Positions 38,301 through 53,408 of a stretch of DNA of 64,000 nt are shown one piece after another. A model generated the notes under the pieces. It ran no database searches. It saw only the letters and a program-made list of their open reading frames with translations, and was not told the DNA's origin. The DNA is from Pterobdella sp. o SKG-2022 (Eukaryota; Annelida; Clitellata; Hirudinida; Piscicolidae), in assembly GCA_964035795.1 (NCBI GenBank), contig OZ038322.1, forward strand, positions 2,576,264-2,640,263. Direction: 5' to 3'. Both the position numbers and the translations under genes were made by a program. How positions within the stretch are numbered: position 1 is the stretch's first letter; each line of letters opens with the position of its first letter.

Positions 38301-41300
38301 ATAAGTGAAAAAATAAACTTACACCCGAAAAATTTGTTAGCGACTAAAGCATAACATGACTAAGCAAGTTTATGTAGAGAAAACAAACCTTTTTGAAAAG
38401 ATTATAAAGAGGATGATAGGAAAACAAGTTCGAAACAATCAGTTTACCACAAAGTTCACAAAAAGAAATGAGACATTACTCACGCGGCTGAGCTTATGCG
38501 ACTATTTCTATAAAGTTGGTAAAAAACAATGAGAAAAAAACGAGAATTGGATAAAATTTCAAAATGAAATCCCTGCACTAAGTAAAATATATGTTTTTAC
38601 GATATGCCGAGCATTGAGCAAAAGTATTCTCAAAGAAAACATTACCTATCAATAATGGAAAAAACGATATAATGGAAAATGGATTTAAAATTCATTATCA
38701 GAATGGTAACAAAAACTATCCCCACATGTTAACTAAAAGCATTTGAGGAAAAATTATGTTTTAGTTCATGATCAACTTCATGTGATTTGCGCAAAAAATA
38801 ACTATTTGTTAATAAAACTTTTTTACGATTCATAAGTGAAAAAATAAACTTACACCCGAAAAATTTGTTAGCGACTAAAGCATAACATGACTAAGCAAGT
38901 TTATGTAGAAAAAAAAAACCTTTTTGAAAAGATTATAAAGAGGATGATAGGAAAACAAGTTCGAAACAATCAGTTTACCACAAAGTTCACAATAAGAAAT
39001 GAGTAATTACTCGCGCGGCTGAGCTTATGCGACTATTTCTATAAAGTTGGTAAAAAACAATGAGAAAAAAACGAGAATTGGATAAAATTTCAAAATGAAA
39101 TCCCTGCACTAAGTAAAATATATGTTTTTACGATATGCCGAGCATTGAGCAAAAGTATTCTCAAAGAAAACATTACCTATCAATAATGGAAAAAACGATA
39201 TAATGGAAAATGGATTTAAAATTCATTATCAGAATGGTAACAAAAACTATCCCCACATGTTAACTAAAAGCATTTGAGGAAAAATTATGTTTTAGTTCAT
39301 GATCAACTTCATGTGATTTGCGCAAAAAATAACTATTTGTTAATAAAACTTTTTTACGATTCATAAGTGAAAAAATAAACTTACACCCGAAAAATATGTT
39401 AGCGACTAAAGCATAACATGACTAAGCAAGTTTATGTAGAAAAAAAAAACCTTTTTGAAAAGATTATAAAGAGGATGATAGGAAAACAAGTTCGAAACAA
39501 TCAGTTTACCACAAAGTTCACTAAAAGAAATGAGACATTACTCACGCGGCTGAGCTTATGCGACTATTTCTATAAAGTTGGTAAAAAACAATGAGAAAAA
39601 AACGAGAATTGGATAAAATTTCAAAATGAAATCCCTGCACTAAGTAAAATATATGTTTTTACGATATGCCGAGCATTGAGCAAAAGTATTCTCAAAGAAA
39701 ACATTACCTATCAATAATGGAAAAAACGATATAATGGAAAATGGATTTAAAATTCATTATCAGAATGGTAACAAAAACTATCCCCACATGTTAACTAAAA
39801 GCATTTGAGGAAAAATTATGTTTTAGTTCATGATCAACTTCATGTGATTTGCGCAAAAAATAACTATTTGTTAATAAAACTTTTTTACGATTCATAAGTG
39901 AAAAAATAAACTTACACCCGAAAAATTTGTTAGCGACTAAAGCATAACATGACTAAGCAAGTTTATGTAGAAAAAAAAAACCTTTTTGAAAAGATTATAA
40001 AGAGGATGATAGGAAAACAAGTTCGAAACAATCAGTTTACCACAAAGTTCACAATAAGAAATGAGTAATTACTCGCGCGGCTGAGCTTATGCGACTATTT
40101 CTATAAAGTTGGTAAAAAACAATGAGAAAAAAACGAGAATTGGATAAAATTTCAAAATGAAATCCCTGCACTAAGTAAAATATATGTTTTTACGATATGC
40201 CGAGCATTGAGCAAAAGTATTCTCAAAGAAAACATTACCTATCAATAATGGAAAAAACGATATAATGGAAAATGGATTTAAAATTCATTATCAGAATGGT
40301 AACAAAAACTATCCCCACATGTTAACTAAAAGCATTTGAGGAAAAATTATGTTTTAGTTCATGATCAACTTCATGTGATTTGCGCAAAAAATAACTATTT
40401 GTTAATAAAACTTTTTTACGATTCATAAGTGAAAAAATAAACTTACACCCGAAAAATTTGTTAGCGACTAAAGCATAACATGACTAAGCAAGTTTATGTA
40501 GAAAAAAAAAACCTTTTTGAAAAGATTATAAAGAGGATGATAGGAAAACAAGTTCGAAACAATCAGTTTACCACAAAGTTCACAATAAGAAATGAGACAT
40601 TACTCACGCGGCTGAGCTTATGCGACTATTTCTATAAAGTTGGTAAAAAACAATGAGAAAAAAACGAGAATTGGATAAAATTTCAAAATGAAATCCCTGC
40701 ACTAAGTAAAATATATGTTTTTACGATATGCCGAGCATTGAGCAAAAGTATTCTCAAAGAAAACATTACCTATCAATAATGGAAAAAACGATATAATGGA
40801 AAATGGATTTAAAATTCATTATCAGAATGGTAACAAAAACTATCCCCACATGTTAACTAAAAGCATTTGAGGAAAAATTATGTTTTAGTTCATGATCAAC
40901 TTCATGTGATTTGCGCAAAAAATAACTATTTGTTAATAAAACTTTTTTACGATTCATAAGTGAAAAAATAAACTTACACCCGAAAAATTTGTTAGCGACT
41001 AAAGCATAACATGACTAAGCAAGTTTATGTAGAAAAAAAAAACCTTTTTGAAAAGATTATAAAGAGGATGATAGGAAAACAAGTTCGAAACAATCAGTTT
41101 ACCACAAAGTTCACTAAAAGAAATGAGACATTACTCACGCGGCTGAGCTTATGCGACTATTTCTATAAAGTTGGTAAAAAACAATGAGAAAAAAACGAGA
41201 ATTGGATAAAATTTCAAAATGAAATCCCTGCACTAAGTAAAATATATGTTTTTACGATATGCCGAGCATTGAGCAAAAGTATTCTCAAAGAAAACATTAC

Positions 41301-43319
41301 CTATCAATAATGGAAAAAACGATATAATGGAAAATGGATTTAAAATTCATTATCAGAATGGTAACAAAAACTATCCCCACATGTTAACTAAAAGCATTTG
41401 AGGAAAAATTATGTTTTAGTTCATGATCAACTTCATGTGATTTGCGCAAAAAATAACTATTTGTTAATAAAACTTTTTTACGATTCATAAGTGAAAAAAT
41501 AAACTTACACCCGAAAAATTTGTTAGCGACTAAAGCATAACATGACTAAGCAAGTTTATGTAGAAAAAAAAAACCTTTTTGAAAAGATTATAAAGAGGAT
41601 GATAGGAAAACAAGTTCGAAACAATCAGTTTACCACAAAGTTCACAATAAGAAATGAGTAATTACTCGCGCGGCTGAGCTTATGCGACTATTTCTATAAA
41701 GTTGGTAAAAAACAATGAGAAAAAAACGAGAATTGGATAAAATTTCAAAATGAAATCCCTGCACTAAGTAAAATATATGTTTTTACGATATGCCGAGCAT
41801 TGAGCAAAAGTATTCTCAAAGAAAACATTACCTATCAATAATGGAAAAAACGATATAATGGAAAATGGATTTAAAATTCATTATCAGAATGGTAACAAAA
41901 ACTATCCCCACATGTTAACTAAAAGCATTTGAGGAAAAATTATGTTTTAGTTCATGATCAACTTCATGTGATTTGCGCAAAAAATAACTATTTGTTAATA
42001 AAACTTTTTTACGATTCATAAGTGAAAAAATAAACTTACACCCGAAAAATTTGTTAGCGACTAAAGCATAACATGACTAAGCAAGTTTATGTAGAAAAAA
42101 AAAACCTTTTTGAAAAGATTATAAAGAGGATGATAGGAAAACAAGTTCGAAACAATCAGTTTACCACAAAGTTCACTAAAAGAAATGAGACATTACTCAC
42201 GCGGCTGAGCTTATGCGACTATTTCTATAAAGTTGGTAAAAAACAATGAGAAAAAAACGAGAATTGGATAAAATTTCAAAATGAAATCCCTGCACTAAGT
42301 AAAATATATGTTTTTACGATATGCCGAGCATTGAGCAAAAGTATTCTCAAAGAAAACATTACCTATCAATAATGGAAAAAACGATATAATGGAAAATGGA
42401 TTTAAAATTCATTATCAGAATGGTAACAAAAACTATCCCCACATGTTAACTAAAAGCATTTGAGGAAAAATTATGTTTTAGTTCATGATCAACTTCATGT
42501 GATTTGCGCAAAAAATAACTATTTGTTAATAAAACTTTTTTACGATTCATAAGTGAAAAAATAAACTTACACCCGAAAAATTTGTTAGCGACTAAAGCAT
42601 AACATGACTAAGCAAGTTTATGTAGAAAAAAAAAACCTTTTTGAAAAGATTATAAAGAGGATGATAGGAAAACAAGTTCGAAACAATCAGTTTACCACAA
42701 AGTTCACAATAAGAAATGAGTAATTACTCGCGCGGCTGAGCTTATGCGACTATTTCTATAAATTTGGTAAAAAACAATGAGAAAAAAACGAGAATTGGAT
42801 AAAATTTCAAAATGAAATCCCTGCACTAAGTAAAATATATGTTTTTACGATATGCCGAGCATTGAGCAAAAGTATTCTCAAAGAAAACATTACCTATCAA
42901 TAATGGAAAAAACGATATAATGGAAAATGGATTTAAAATTCATTATCAGAATGGTAACAAAAACTATCCCCACATGTTAACTAAAAGCATTTGAGGAAAA
43001 ATTATGTTTTAGTTCATGATCAACTTCATGTGATTTGCGCAAAAAATAACTATTTGTTAATAAAACTTTTTTACGATTCATAAGTGAAAAAATAAACTTA
43101 CACCCGAAAAATTTGTTAGCGACTAAAGCATAACATGACTAAGCAAGTTTATGTAGAAAAAAAAAACCTTTTTGAAAAGATTATAAAAAGGATGATAGGA
43201 AAACAAGTTCGAAACAATCAGTTTACCACAAAGTTCACAAAAAGAAATGAGACATTACTCACGCGGCTGAGCTTATGCGACTATTTCTATAAAGTTGGTA
43301 AAAAACAATGAGAAAAAAA

Positions 43320-46300
43320 CGAGAATTGGATAAAATTTCAAAATGAAATCCCTGCACTAAGTAAAATATATGTTTTTACGATATGCCGAGCATTGAGCAA
43401 AAGTATTCTCAAAGAAAACATTACCTATCAATAATGGAAAAAACGATATAATGGAAAATGGATTTAAAATTCATTATCAGAATGGTAACAAAAACTATCC
43501 CCACATGTTAACTAAAAGCATTTGAGGAAAAATTATGTTTTAGTTCATGATCAACTTCATGTGATTTGCGCAAAAAATAACTATTTGTTAATAAAACTTT
43601 TTTACGATTCATAAGTGAAAAAATAAACTTACACCCGAAAAATTTGTTAGCGACTAAAGCATAACATGACTAAGCAAGTTTATGTAGAGAAAACAAACCT
43701 TTTTGAAAAGATTATAAAGAGGATGATAGGAAAACAAGTTCGAAACAATCAGTTTACCACAAAGTTCACAAAAAGAAATGAGACATTACTCACGCGGCTG
43801 AGCTTATGCGACTATTTCTATAAAGTTGGTAAAAAACAATGAGAAAAAAACGAGAATTGGATAAAATTTCAAAATGAAATCCCTGCACTAAGTAAAATAT
43901 ATGTTTTTACGATATGCCGAGCATTGAGCAAAAGTATTCTCAAAGAAAACATTACCTATCAATAATGGAAAAAACGATATAATAGAAAATGGATTTAAAA
44001 TTCATTATCAGAATGGTAACAAAAACTATCCCCACATGTTAACTAAAAGCATTTGAGGAAAAATTACGTTTTAGTTCATGATCAACTTCATGTGATTTGC
44101 GCAAAAAATAACTATTTGTTAATAAAACTTTTTTACGATTCATAAGTGAAAAAATAAACTTACACCCGAAAAATTTGTTAGCGACTAAAGCATAACATGA
44201 CTAAGCAAGTTTATGTAGAAAAAAAAAACCTTTTTGAAAAGATTATAAAGAGGATGATAGGAAAACAAGTTCGAAACAATCAGTTTACCACAAAGTTCAC
44301 TAAAAGAAATGAGACATTACTCACGCGGCTGAGCTTATGCGACTATTTCTATAAAGTTGGTAAAAAACATTGAGAAAAAAACGAGAATTGGATAAAATTT
44401 CAAAATGAAATCCCTGCACTAAGTAAAATATATGTTTTTACGATATGCCGAGCATTGAGCAAAAGTATTCTCAAAGAAAACATTACCTATCAATAATGGA
44501 AAAAACGATATAATGGAAAATGGATTTAAAATTCATTATCAGAATGGTAACAAAAACTATCCCCACATGTTAACTAAAAGCATTTGAGGAAAAATTATGT
44601 TTTAGTTCATGATCAACTTCATGTGATTTGCGCAAAAAATAACTATTTGTTAATAAAACTTTTTTACGATTCATAAGTGAAAAAATAAACTTACACCCGA
44701 AAAATTTGTTAGCGACTAAAGCATAACATGACTAAGCAAGTTTATGTAGAAAAAAAAAACCTTTTTGAAAAGATTATAAAGAGGATGACAGGAAAACAAG
44801 TTCGAAACAATCAGTTTACCACAAAGTTCACAAAAAGAAATGAGACATTACTCGCGCGGCTGAGCTTATGCGACTATTTCTATAAAGTTGGTAAAAAACA
44901 ATGAGAAAAAAACGAGAATTGGATAAAATTTCAAAATGAAATCCCTGCACTAAGTAAAATATATGTTTTTACGATATGCCGAGCATTGAGCAAAAGTATT
45001 CTCAAAGAAAACATTACCTATCAATAATGGAAAAAACGATATAATAGAAAATGGATTTAAAATTCATTATCAGAATGGTAACAAAAACTATCCCCACATG
45101 TTAACTAAAAGCATTTGAGGAAAAATTACGTTTTAGTTCATGATCAACTTCATGTGATTTGCGCAAAAAATAACTATTTGTTAATAAAACTTTTTTACGA
45201 TTCATAAGTGAAAAAATAAACTTACACCCGAAAAATTTGTTAGCGACTAAAGCATAACATGACTAAGCAAGTTTATGTAGAAAAAAAAAACCTTTTTGAA
45301 AAGATTATAAAGAGGATGATAGGAAAACAAGTTCGAAACAATCAGTTTACCACAAAGTTCACTAAAAGAAATGAGACATTACTCACGCGGCTGAGCTTAT
45401 GCGACTATTTCTATAAAGTTGGTAAAAAACATTGAGAAAAAAACGAGAATTGGATAAAATTTCAAAATGAAATCCCTGCACTAAGTAAAATATATGTTTT
45501 TACGATATGCCGAGCATTGAGCAAAAGTATTCTCAAAGAAAACATTACCTATCAATAATGGAAAAAACGATATAATGGAAAATGGATTTAAAATTCATTA
45601 TCAGAATGGTAACAAAAACTATCCCCACATGTTAACTAAAAGCATTTGAGGAAAAATTATGTTTTAGTTCATGATCAACTTCATGTGATTTGCGCAAAAA
45701 ATAACTATTTGTTAATAAAACTTTTTTACGATTCATAAGTGAAAAAATAAACTTACACCCGAAAAATTTGTTAGCGACTAAAGCATAACATGACTAAGCA
45801 AGTTTATGTAGAAAAAAAAAACCTTTTTGAAAAGATTATAAAGAGGATGACAGGAAAACAAGTTCGAAACAATCAGTTTACCACAAAGTTCACAAAAAGA
45901 AATGAGACATTACTCGCGCGGCTGAGCTTATGCGACTATTTCTATAAAGTTGGTAAAAAACAATGAGAAAAAAACGAGAATTGGATAAAATTTCAAAATG
46001 AAATCCCTGCACTAAGTAAAATATATGTTTTTACGATATGCCGAGCATTGAGCAAAAGTATTCTCAAAGAAAACATTACCTATCAATAATGGAAAAAACG
46101 ATATAATAGAAAATGGATTTAAAATTCATTATCAGAATGGTAACAAAAACTATCCCCACATGTTAACTAAAAGCATTTGAGGAAAAATTATGTTTTAGTT
46201 CATGATCAACTTCATGTGATTTGCGCAAAAAATAACTATTTGTTAATAAAACTTTTTTACGATTCATAAGTGAAAAAATAAACTTACACCCGAAAAATTT

Positions 46301-49300
46301 GTTAGCGACTAAAGCATAACATGACTAAGCAAGTTTATGTAGAAAAAAAAAACCTTTTTGAAAAGATTATAAAAAGGATGATAGGAAAACAAGTTCGAAA
46401 CAATCAGTTTACCACAAAGTTCACAAAAAGAAATGAGACATTACTCACGCGGCTGAGCTTATGCGACTATTTCTATAAAGTTGGTAAAAAACAATGAGAA
46501 AAAAACGAGAATTGGATAAAATTTCAAAATGAAATCCCTGCACTAAGTAAAATATATGTTTTTACGATATGCCGAGCATTGAGCAAAAGTATTCTCAAAG
46601 AAAACATTACCTATCAATAATGGAAAAAACGATATAATGGAAAATGGATTTAAAATTCATTATCAGAATGGTAACAAAAACTATCCCCACATGTTAACTA
46701 AAAGCATTTGAGGAAAAATTATGTTTTAGTTCATGATCAACTTCATGTGATTTGCGCAAAAAATAACTATTTGTTAATAAAACTTTTTTACGATTCATAA
46801 GTGAAAAAATAAACTTACACCCGAAAAATTTGTTAGCGACTAAAGCATAACATGACTAAGCAAGTTTATGTAGAAAAAAAAAACCTTTTTGAAAAGATTA
46901 TAAAAAGGATGATAGGAAAACAAGTTCGAAACAATCAGTTTACCACAAAGTTCACAAAAAGAAATGAGACATTACTCACGCGGCTGAGCTTATGCGACTA
47001 TTTCTATAAAGTTGGTAAAAAACAATGAGAAAAAAACGAGAATTGGATAAAATTTCAAAATGAAATCCCTGCACTAAGTAAAATATATGTTTTTACGATA
47101 TGCCGAGCATTGAGCAAAAGTATTCTCAAAGAAAACATTACCTATCAATAATGGAAAAAACGATATAATGGAAAATGGATTTAAAATTCATTATCAGAAT
47201 GGTAACAAAAACTATCCCCACATGTTAACTAAAAGCATTTGAGGAAAAATTATGTTTTAGTTCATGATCAACTTCATGTGATTTGCGCAAAAAATAACTA
47301 TTTGTTAATAAAACTTTTTTACGATTCATAAGTGAAAAAATAAACTTACACCCGAAAAATTTGTTAGCGACTAAAGCATAACATGACTAAGCAAGTTTAT
47401 GTAGAAAAAAAAAACCTTTTTGAAAAGATTATAAAAAGGATGATAGGAAAACAAGTTCGAAACAATCAGTTTACCACAAAGTTCACAAAAAGAAATGAGA
47501 CATTACTCACGCGGCTGAGCTTATGCGACTATTTCTATAAAGTTGGTAAAAAACAATGAGAAAAAAACGAGAATTGGATAAAATTTCAAAATGAAATCCC
47601 TGCACTAAGTAAAATATATGTTTTTACGATATGCCGAGCATTGAGCAAAAGTATTCTCAAAGAAAACATTACCTATCAATAATGGAAAAAACGATATAAT
47701 GGAAAATGGATTTAAAATTCATTATCAGAATGGTAACAAAAACTATCCCCACATGTTAACTAAAAGCATTTGAGGAAAAATTATGTTTTAGTTCATGATC
47801 AACTTCATGTGATTTGCGCAAAAAATAACTATTTGTTAATAAAACTTTTTTACGATTCATAAGTGAAAAAATAAACTTACACCCGAAAAATTTGTTAGCG
47901 ACTAAAGCATAACATGACTAAGCAAGTTTATGTAGAAAAAAAAAACCTTTTTGAAAAGATTATAAAAAGGATGATAGGAAAACAAGTTCGAAACAATCAG
48001 TTTACCACAAAGTTCACAAAAAGAAATGAGACATTACTCACGCGGCTGAGCTTATGCGACTATTTCTATAAAGTTGGTAAAAAACAATGAGAAAAAAACG
48101 AGAATTGGATAAAATTTCAAAATGAAATCCCTGCACTAAGTAAAATATATGTTTTTACGATATGCCGAGCATTGAGCAAAAGTATTCTCAAAGAAAACAT
48201 TACCTATCAATAATGGAAAAAACGATATAATGGAAAATGGATTTAAAATTCATTATCAGAATGGTAACAAAAACTATCCCCACATGTTAACTAAAAGCAT
48301 TTGAGGAAAAATTATGTTTTAGTTCATGATCAACTTCATGTGATTTGCGCAAAAAATAACTATTTGTTAATAAAACTTTTTTACGATTCATAAGTGAAAA
48401 AATAAACTTACACCCGAAAAATTTGTTAGCGACTAAAGCATAACATGACTAAGCAAGTTTATGTAGAAAAAAAAAACCTTTTTGAAAAGATTATAAAGAG
48501 GATGACAGGAAAACAAGTTCGAAACAATCAGTTTACCACAAAGTTCACAATAAGAAATGAGTAATTACTCGCGCGGCTGAGCTTATGCGACTATTTCTAT
48601 AAAGTTGGTAAAAAACAATGAGAAAAAAACGAGAATTGGATAAAATTTCAAAATGAAATCACTGCACTAAGTAAAATATATGTTTTTACGATATGCCGAG
48701 CATTGAGCAAAAGTATTCTCAAAGAAAACATTACCTATCAATAATGGAAAAAACGATATAATAGAAAATGGATTTAAAATTCATTATCAGAATGGTAACA
48801 AAAACTATCCCCACATGTTAACTAAAAGCATTTGAGGAAAAATTATGTTTTAGTTCATGATCAACTTCATGTGATTTGCGCAAAAAATAACTATTTGTTA
48901 ATAAAACTTTTTTACGATTCATAAGTGAAAAAATAAACTTACACCCGAAAAATTTGTTAGCGACTAAAGCATAACATGACTAAGCAAGTTTATGTAGAAA
49001 AAAAAAACCTTTTTGAAAAGATTATAAAAAGGATGATAGGAAAACAAGTTCGAAACAATCAGTTTACCACAGAGTTCACAAAAAGAAATGAGACATTACT
49101 CACGCGGCTGAGCTTATGCGACTATTTCTATAAAGTTGGTAAAAAACAATGAGAAAAAAACGAGAATTGGATAAAATTTCAAAATGAAATCCCTGCACTA
49201 AGTAAAATATATGTTTTTACGATATGCCGAGCATTGAGCAAAAGTATTCTCAAAGAAAACATTACCTATCAATAATGGAAAAAACGATATAATGGAAAAT

Positions 49301-50753
49301 GGATTTAAAATTCATTATCAGAATGGTAACAAAAACTATCCCCACATGTTAACTAAAAGCATTTGAGGAAAAATTATGTTTTAGTTCATGATCAACTTCA
49401 TGTGATTTGCGCAAAAAATAACTATTTGTTAATAAAACTTTTTTACGATTCATAAGTGAAAAAATAAACTTACACCCGAAAAATTTGTTAGCGACTAAAG
49501 CATAACATGACTAAGCAAGTTTATGTAGAAAAAAAAAACCTTTTTGAAAAGATTATAAAGAGGATGATAGGAAAACAAGTTCGAAACAATCAGTTTACCA
49601 CAAAGTTCACTAAAAGAAATGAGACATTACTCACGCGGCTGAGCTTATGCGACTATTTCTATAAAGTTGGTAAAAAACAATGAGAAAAAAACGAGAATTG
49701 GATAAAATTTCAAAATGAAATCCCTGCACTAAGTAAAATATATGTTTTTACGATATGCCGAGCATTGAGCAAAAGTATTCTCAAAGAAAACATTACCTAT
49801 CAATAATGGAAAAAACGATATAATGGAAAATGGATTTAAAATTCATTATCAGAATGGTAACAAAAACTATCCCCACATGTTAACTAAAAGCATTTGAGGA
49901 AAAATTATGTTTTAGTTCATGATCAACTTCATGTGATTTGCGCAAAAAATAACTATTTGTTAATAAAACTTTTTTACGATTCATAAGTGAAAAAATAAAC
50001 TTACACCCGAAAAATTTGTTAGCGACTAAAGCATAACATGACTAAGCAAGTTTATGTAGAAAAAAAAAACCTTTTTGAAAAGATTATAAAGAGGATGATA
50101 GGAAAACAAGTTCGAAACAATCAGTTTACCACAAAGTTCACAATAAGAAATGAGTAATTACTCGCGCGGCTGAGCTTATGCGACTATTTCTATAAATTTG
50201 GTAAAAAACAATGAGAAAAAAACGAGAATTGGATAAAATTTCAAAATGAAATCCCTGCACTAAGTAAAATATATGTTTTTACGATATGCCGAGCATTGAG
50301 CAAAAGTATTCTCAAAGAAAACATTACCTATCAATAATGGAAAAAACGATATAATGGAAAATGGATTTAAAATTCATTATCAGAATGGTAACAAAAACTA
50401 TCCCCACATGTTAACTAAAAGCATTTGAGGAAAAATTATGTTTTAGTTCATGATCAACTTCATGTGATTTGCGCAAAAAATAACTATTTGTTAATAAAAC
50501 TTTTTTACGATTCATAAGTGAAAAAATAAACTTACACCCGAAAAATTTGTTAGCGACTAAAGCATAACATGACTAAGCAAGTTTATGTAGAAAAAAAAAA
50601 CCTTTTTGAAAAGATTATAAAGAGGATGACAGGAAAACAAGTTCGAAACAATCAGTTTACCACAAAGTTCACAATAAGAAATGAGTAATTACTCGCGCGG
50701 CTGAGCTTATGCGACTATTTCTATAAAGTTGGTAAAAAACAATGAGAAAAAAA
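43320..50753. repeat. Satellite B higher-order repeat, copy 2 (14 units)
   Basis: Units 43-56 reproduce units 14-27 one for one at an offset of 15,399 bp (29 units). Shared rare markers are agaaaacaaa in the first unit, attacg in the second and fourth, the run of four aaaaagg units, and cacagag at 49070-49074 matching 33671-33675. Relative to copy 1 it lacks the two leading gataata units, but such units do follow it at 50754 and 51285. Unit 55 also has ataaatttgg, absent from the matching unit of copy 1 but present in unit 41. Confidence 0.8.
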
Positions 50754-52877
50754 CGAGAATTGGATAAAATTTCAAAATGAAATCACTGCACTAAGTAAAA
50801 TATATGTTTTTACGATATGCCGAGCATTGAGCAAAAGTATTCTCAAAGAAAACATTACCTATCAATAATGGAAAAAACGATATAATAGAAAATGGATTTA
50901 AAATTCATTATCAGAATGGTAACAAAAACTATCCCCACATGTTAACTAAAAGCATTTGAGGAAAAATTATGTTTTAGTTCATGATCAACTTCATGTGATT
51001 TGCGCAAAAAATAACTATTTGTTAATAAAACTTTTTTACGATTCATAAGTGAAAAAATAAACTTACACCCGAAAAATTTGTTAGCGACTAAAGCATAACA
51101 TGACTAAGCAAGTTTATGTAGAAAAAAAAAACCTTTTTGAAAAGATAATAAAGAGGATGATAGGAAAACAAGTTCGAAACAATCAGTTTACCACAAAGTT
51201 CACTAAAAGAAATGAGACATTACTCACGCGGCTGAGCTTATGCGACTATTTCTATAAAGTTGGTAAAAAACATTGAGAAAAAAACGAGAATTGGATAAAA
51301 TTTCAAAATGAAATCCCTGCACTAAGTAAAATATATGTTTTTACGATATGCCGAGCATTGAGCAAAAGTATTCTCAAAGAAAACATTACCTATCAATAAT
51401 GGAAAAAACGATATAATGGAAAATGGATTTAAAATTCATTATCAGAATGGTAACAAAAACTATCCCCACATGTTAACTAAAAGCATTTGAGGAAAAATTA
51501 TGTTTTAGTTCATGATCAACTTCATGTGATTTGCGCAAAAAATAACTATTTGTTAATAAAACTTTTTTACGATTCATAAGTGAAAAAATAAACTTACACC
51601 CGAAAAATTTGTTAGCGACTAAAGCATAACATGACTAAGCAAGTTTATGTAGAAAAAAAAAACCTTTTTGAAAAGATAATAAAGAGGATGATAGGAAAAC
51701 AAGTTCGAAACAATCAGTTTACCACAAAGTTCACTAAAAGAAATGAGACATTACTCACGCGGCTGAGCTTATGCGACTATTTCTATAAAGTTGGTAAAAA
51801 ACATTGAGAAAAAAACGAGAATTGGATAAAATTTCAAAATGAAATCCCTGCACTAAGTAAAATATATGTTTTTACGATATGCCGAGCATTGAGCAAAAGT
51901 ATTCTCAAAGAAAACATTACCTATCAATAATGGAAAAAACGATATAATGGAAAATGGATTTAAAATTCATTATCAGAATGGTAACAAAAACTATCCCCAC
52001 ATGTTAACTAAAAGCATTTGAGGAAAAATTATGTTTTAGTTCATGATCAACTTCATGTGATTTGCGCAAAAAATAACTATTTGTTAATAAAACTTTTTTA
52101 CGATTCATAAGTGAAAAAATAAACTTACACCCGAAAAATTTGTTAGCGACTAAAGCATAACATGACTAAGCAAGTTTATGTAGAGAAAACAAACCTTTTT
52201 GAAAAGATTATAAAGAGGATGATAGGAAAACAAGTTCGAAACAATCAGTTTACCACAAAGTTCACAAAAAGAAATGAGACATTACTCACGCGGCTGAGCT
52301 TATGCGACTATTTCTATAAAGTTGGTAAAAAACAATGAGAAAAAAACGAGAATTGGATAAAATTTCAAAATGAAATCCCTGCACTAAGTAAAATATATGT
52401 TTTTACGATATGCCGAGCATTGAGCAAAAGTATTCTCAAAGAAAACATTACCTATCAATAATGGAAAAAACGATATAATAGAAAATGGATTTAAAATTCA
52501 TTATCAGAATGGTAACAAAAACTATCCCCACATGTTAACTAAAAGCATTTGAGGAAAAATTATGTTTTAGTTCATGATCAACTTCATGTGATTTGCGCAA
52601 AAAATAACTATTTGTTAATAAAACTTTTTTACGATTCATAAGTGAAAAAATAAACTTACACCCGAAAAATTTGTTAGCGACTAAAGCATAACATGACTAA
52701 GCAAGTTTATGTAGAAAAAAAAAACCTTTTTGAAAAGATTATAAAGAGGATGATAGGAAAACAAGTTCGAAACAATCAGTTTACCACAAAGTTCACTAAA
52801 AGAAATGAGACATTACTCACGCGGCTGAGCTTATGCGACTATTTCTATAAAGTTGGTAAAAAACATTGAGAAAAAAA
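50754..52877. repeat. Four-unit block of satellite B repeated 2,655 bp downstream
   Basis: Units 57-60 carry, in order, cactgc/ataatag/gataata, gataata, agaaaacaaa, and ataatag/acattgag. Units 62-65 (53409-55532) show the same four types in the same order, five units further on. The first three types also appear as units 31-33 (36948-38540). The single ordinary unit at 52878 separates the two blocks. This suggests a local duplication of the beginning of the higher-order repeat. Confidence 0.7.
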
Positions 52878-53408
52878 CGAGAATTGGATAAAATTTCAAA
52901 ATGAAATCCCTGCACTAAGTAAAATATATGTTTTTACGATATGCCGAGCATTGAGCAAAAGTATTCTCAAAGAAAACATTACCTATCAATAATGGAAAAA
53001 ACGATATAATGGAAAATGGATTTAAAATTCATTATCAGAATGGTAACAAAAACTATCCCCACATGTTAACTAAAAGCATTTGAGGAAAAATTATGTTTTA
53101 GTTCATGATCAACTTCATGTGATTTGCGCAAAAAATAACTATTTGTTAATAAAACTTTTTTACGATTCATAAGTGAAAAAATAAACTTACACCCGAAAAA
53201 TTTGTTAGCGACTAAAGCATAACATGACTAAGCAAGTTTATGTAGAAAAAAAAAACCTTTTTGAAAAGATTATAAAGAGGATGATAGGAAAACAAGTTCG
53301 AAACAATCAGTTTACCACAAAGTTCACAATAAGAAATGAGTAATTACTCGCGCGGCTGAGCTTATGCGACTATTTCTATAAAGTTGGTAAAAAACAATGA
53401 GAAAAAAA

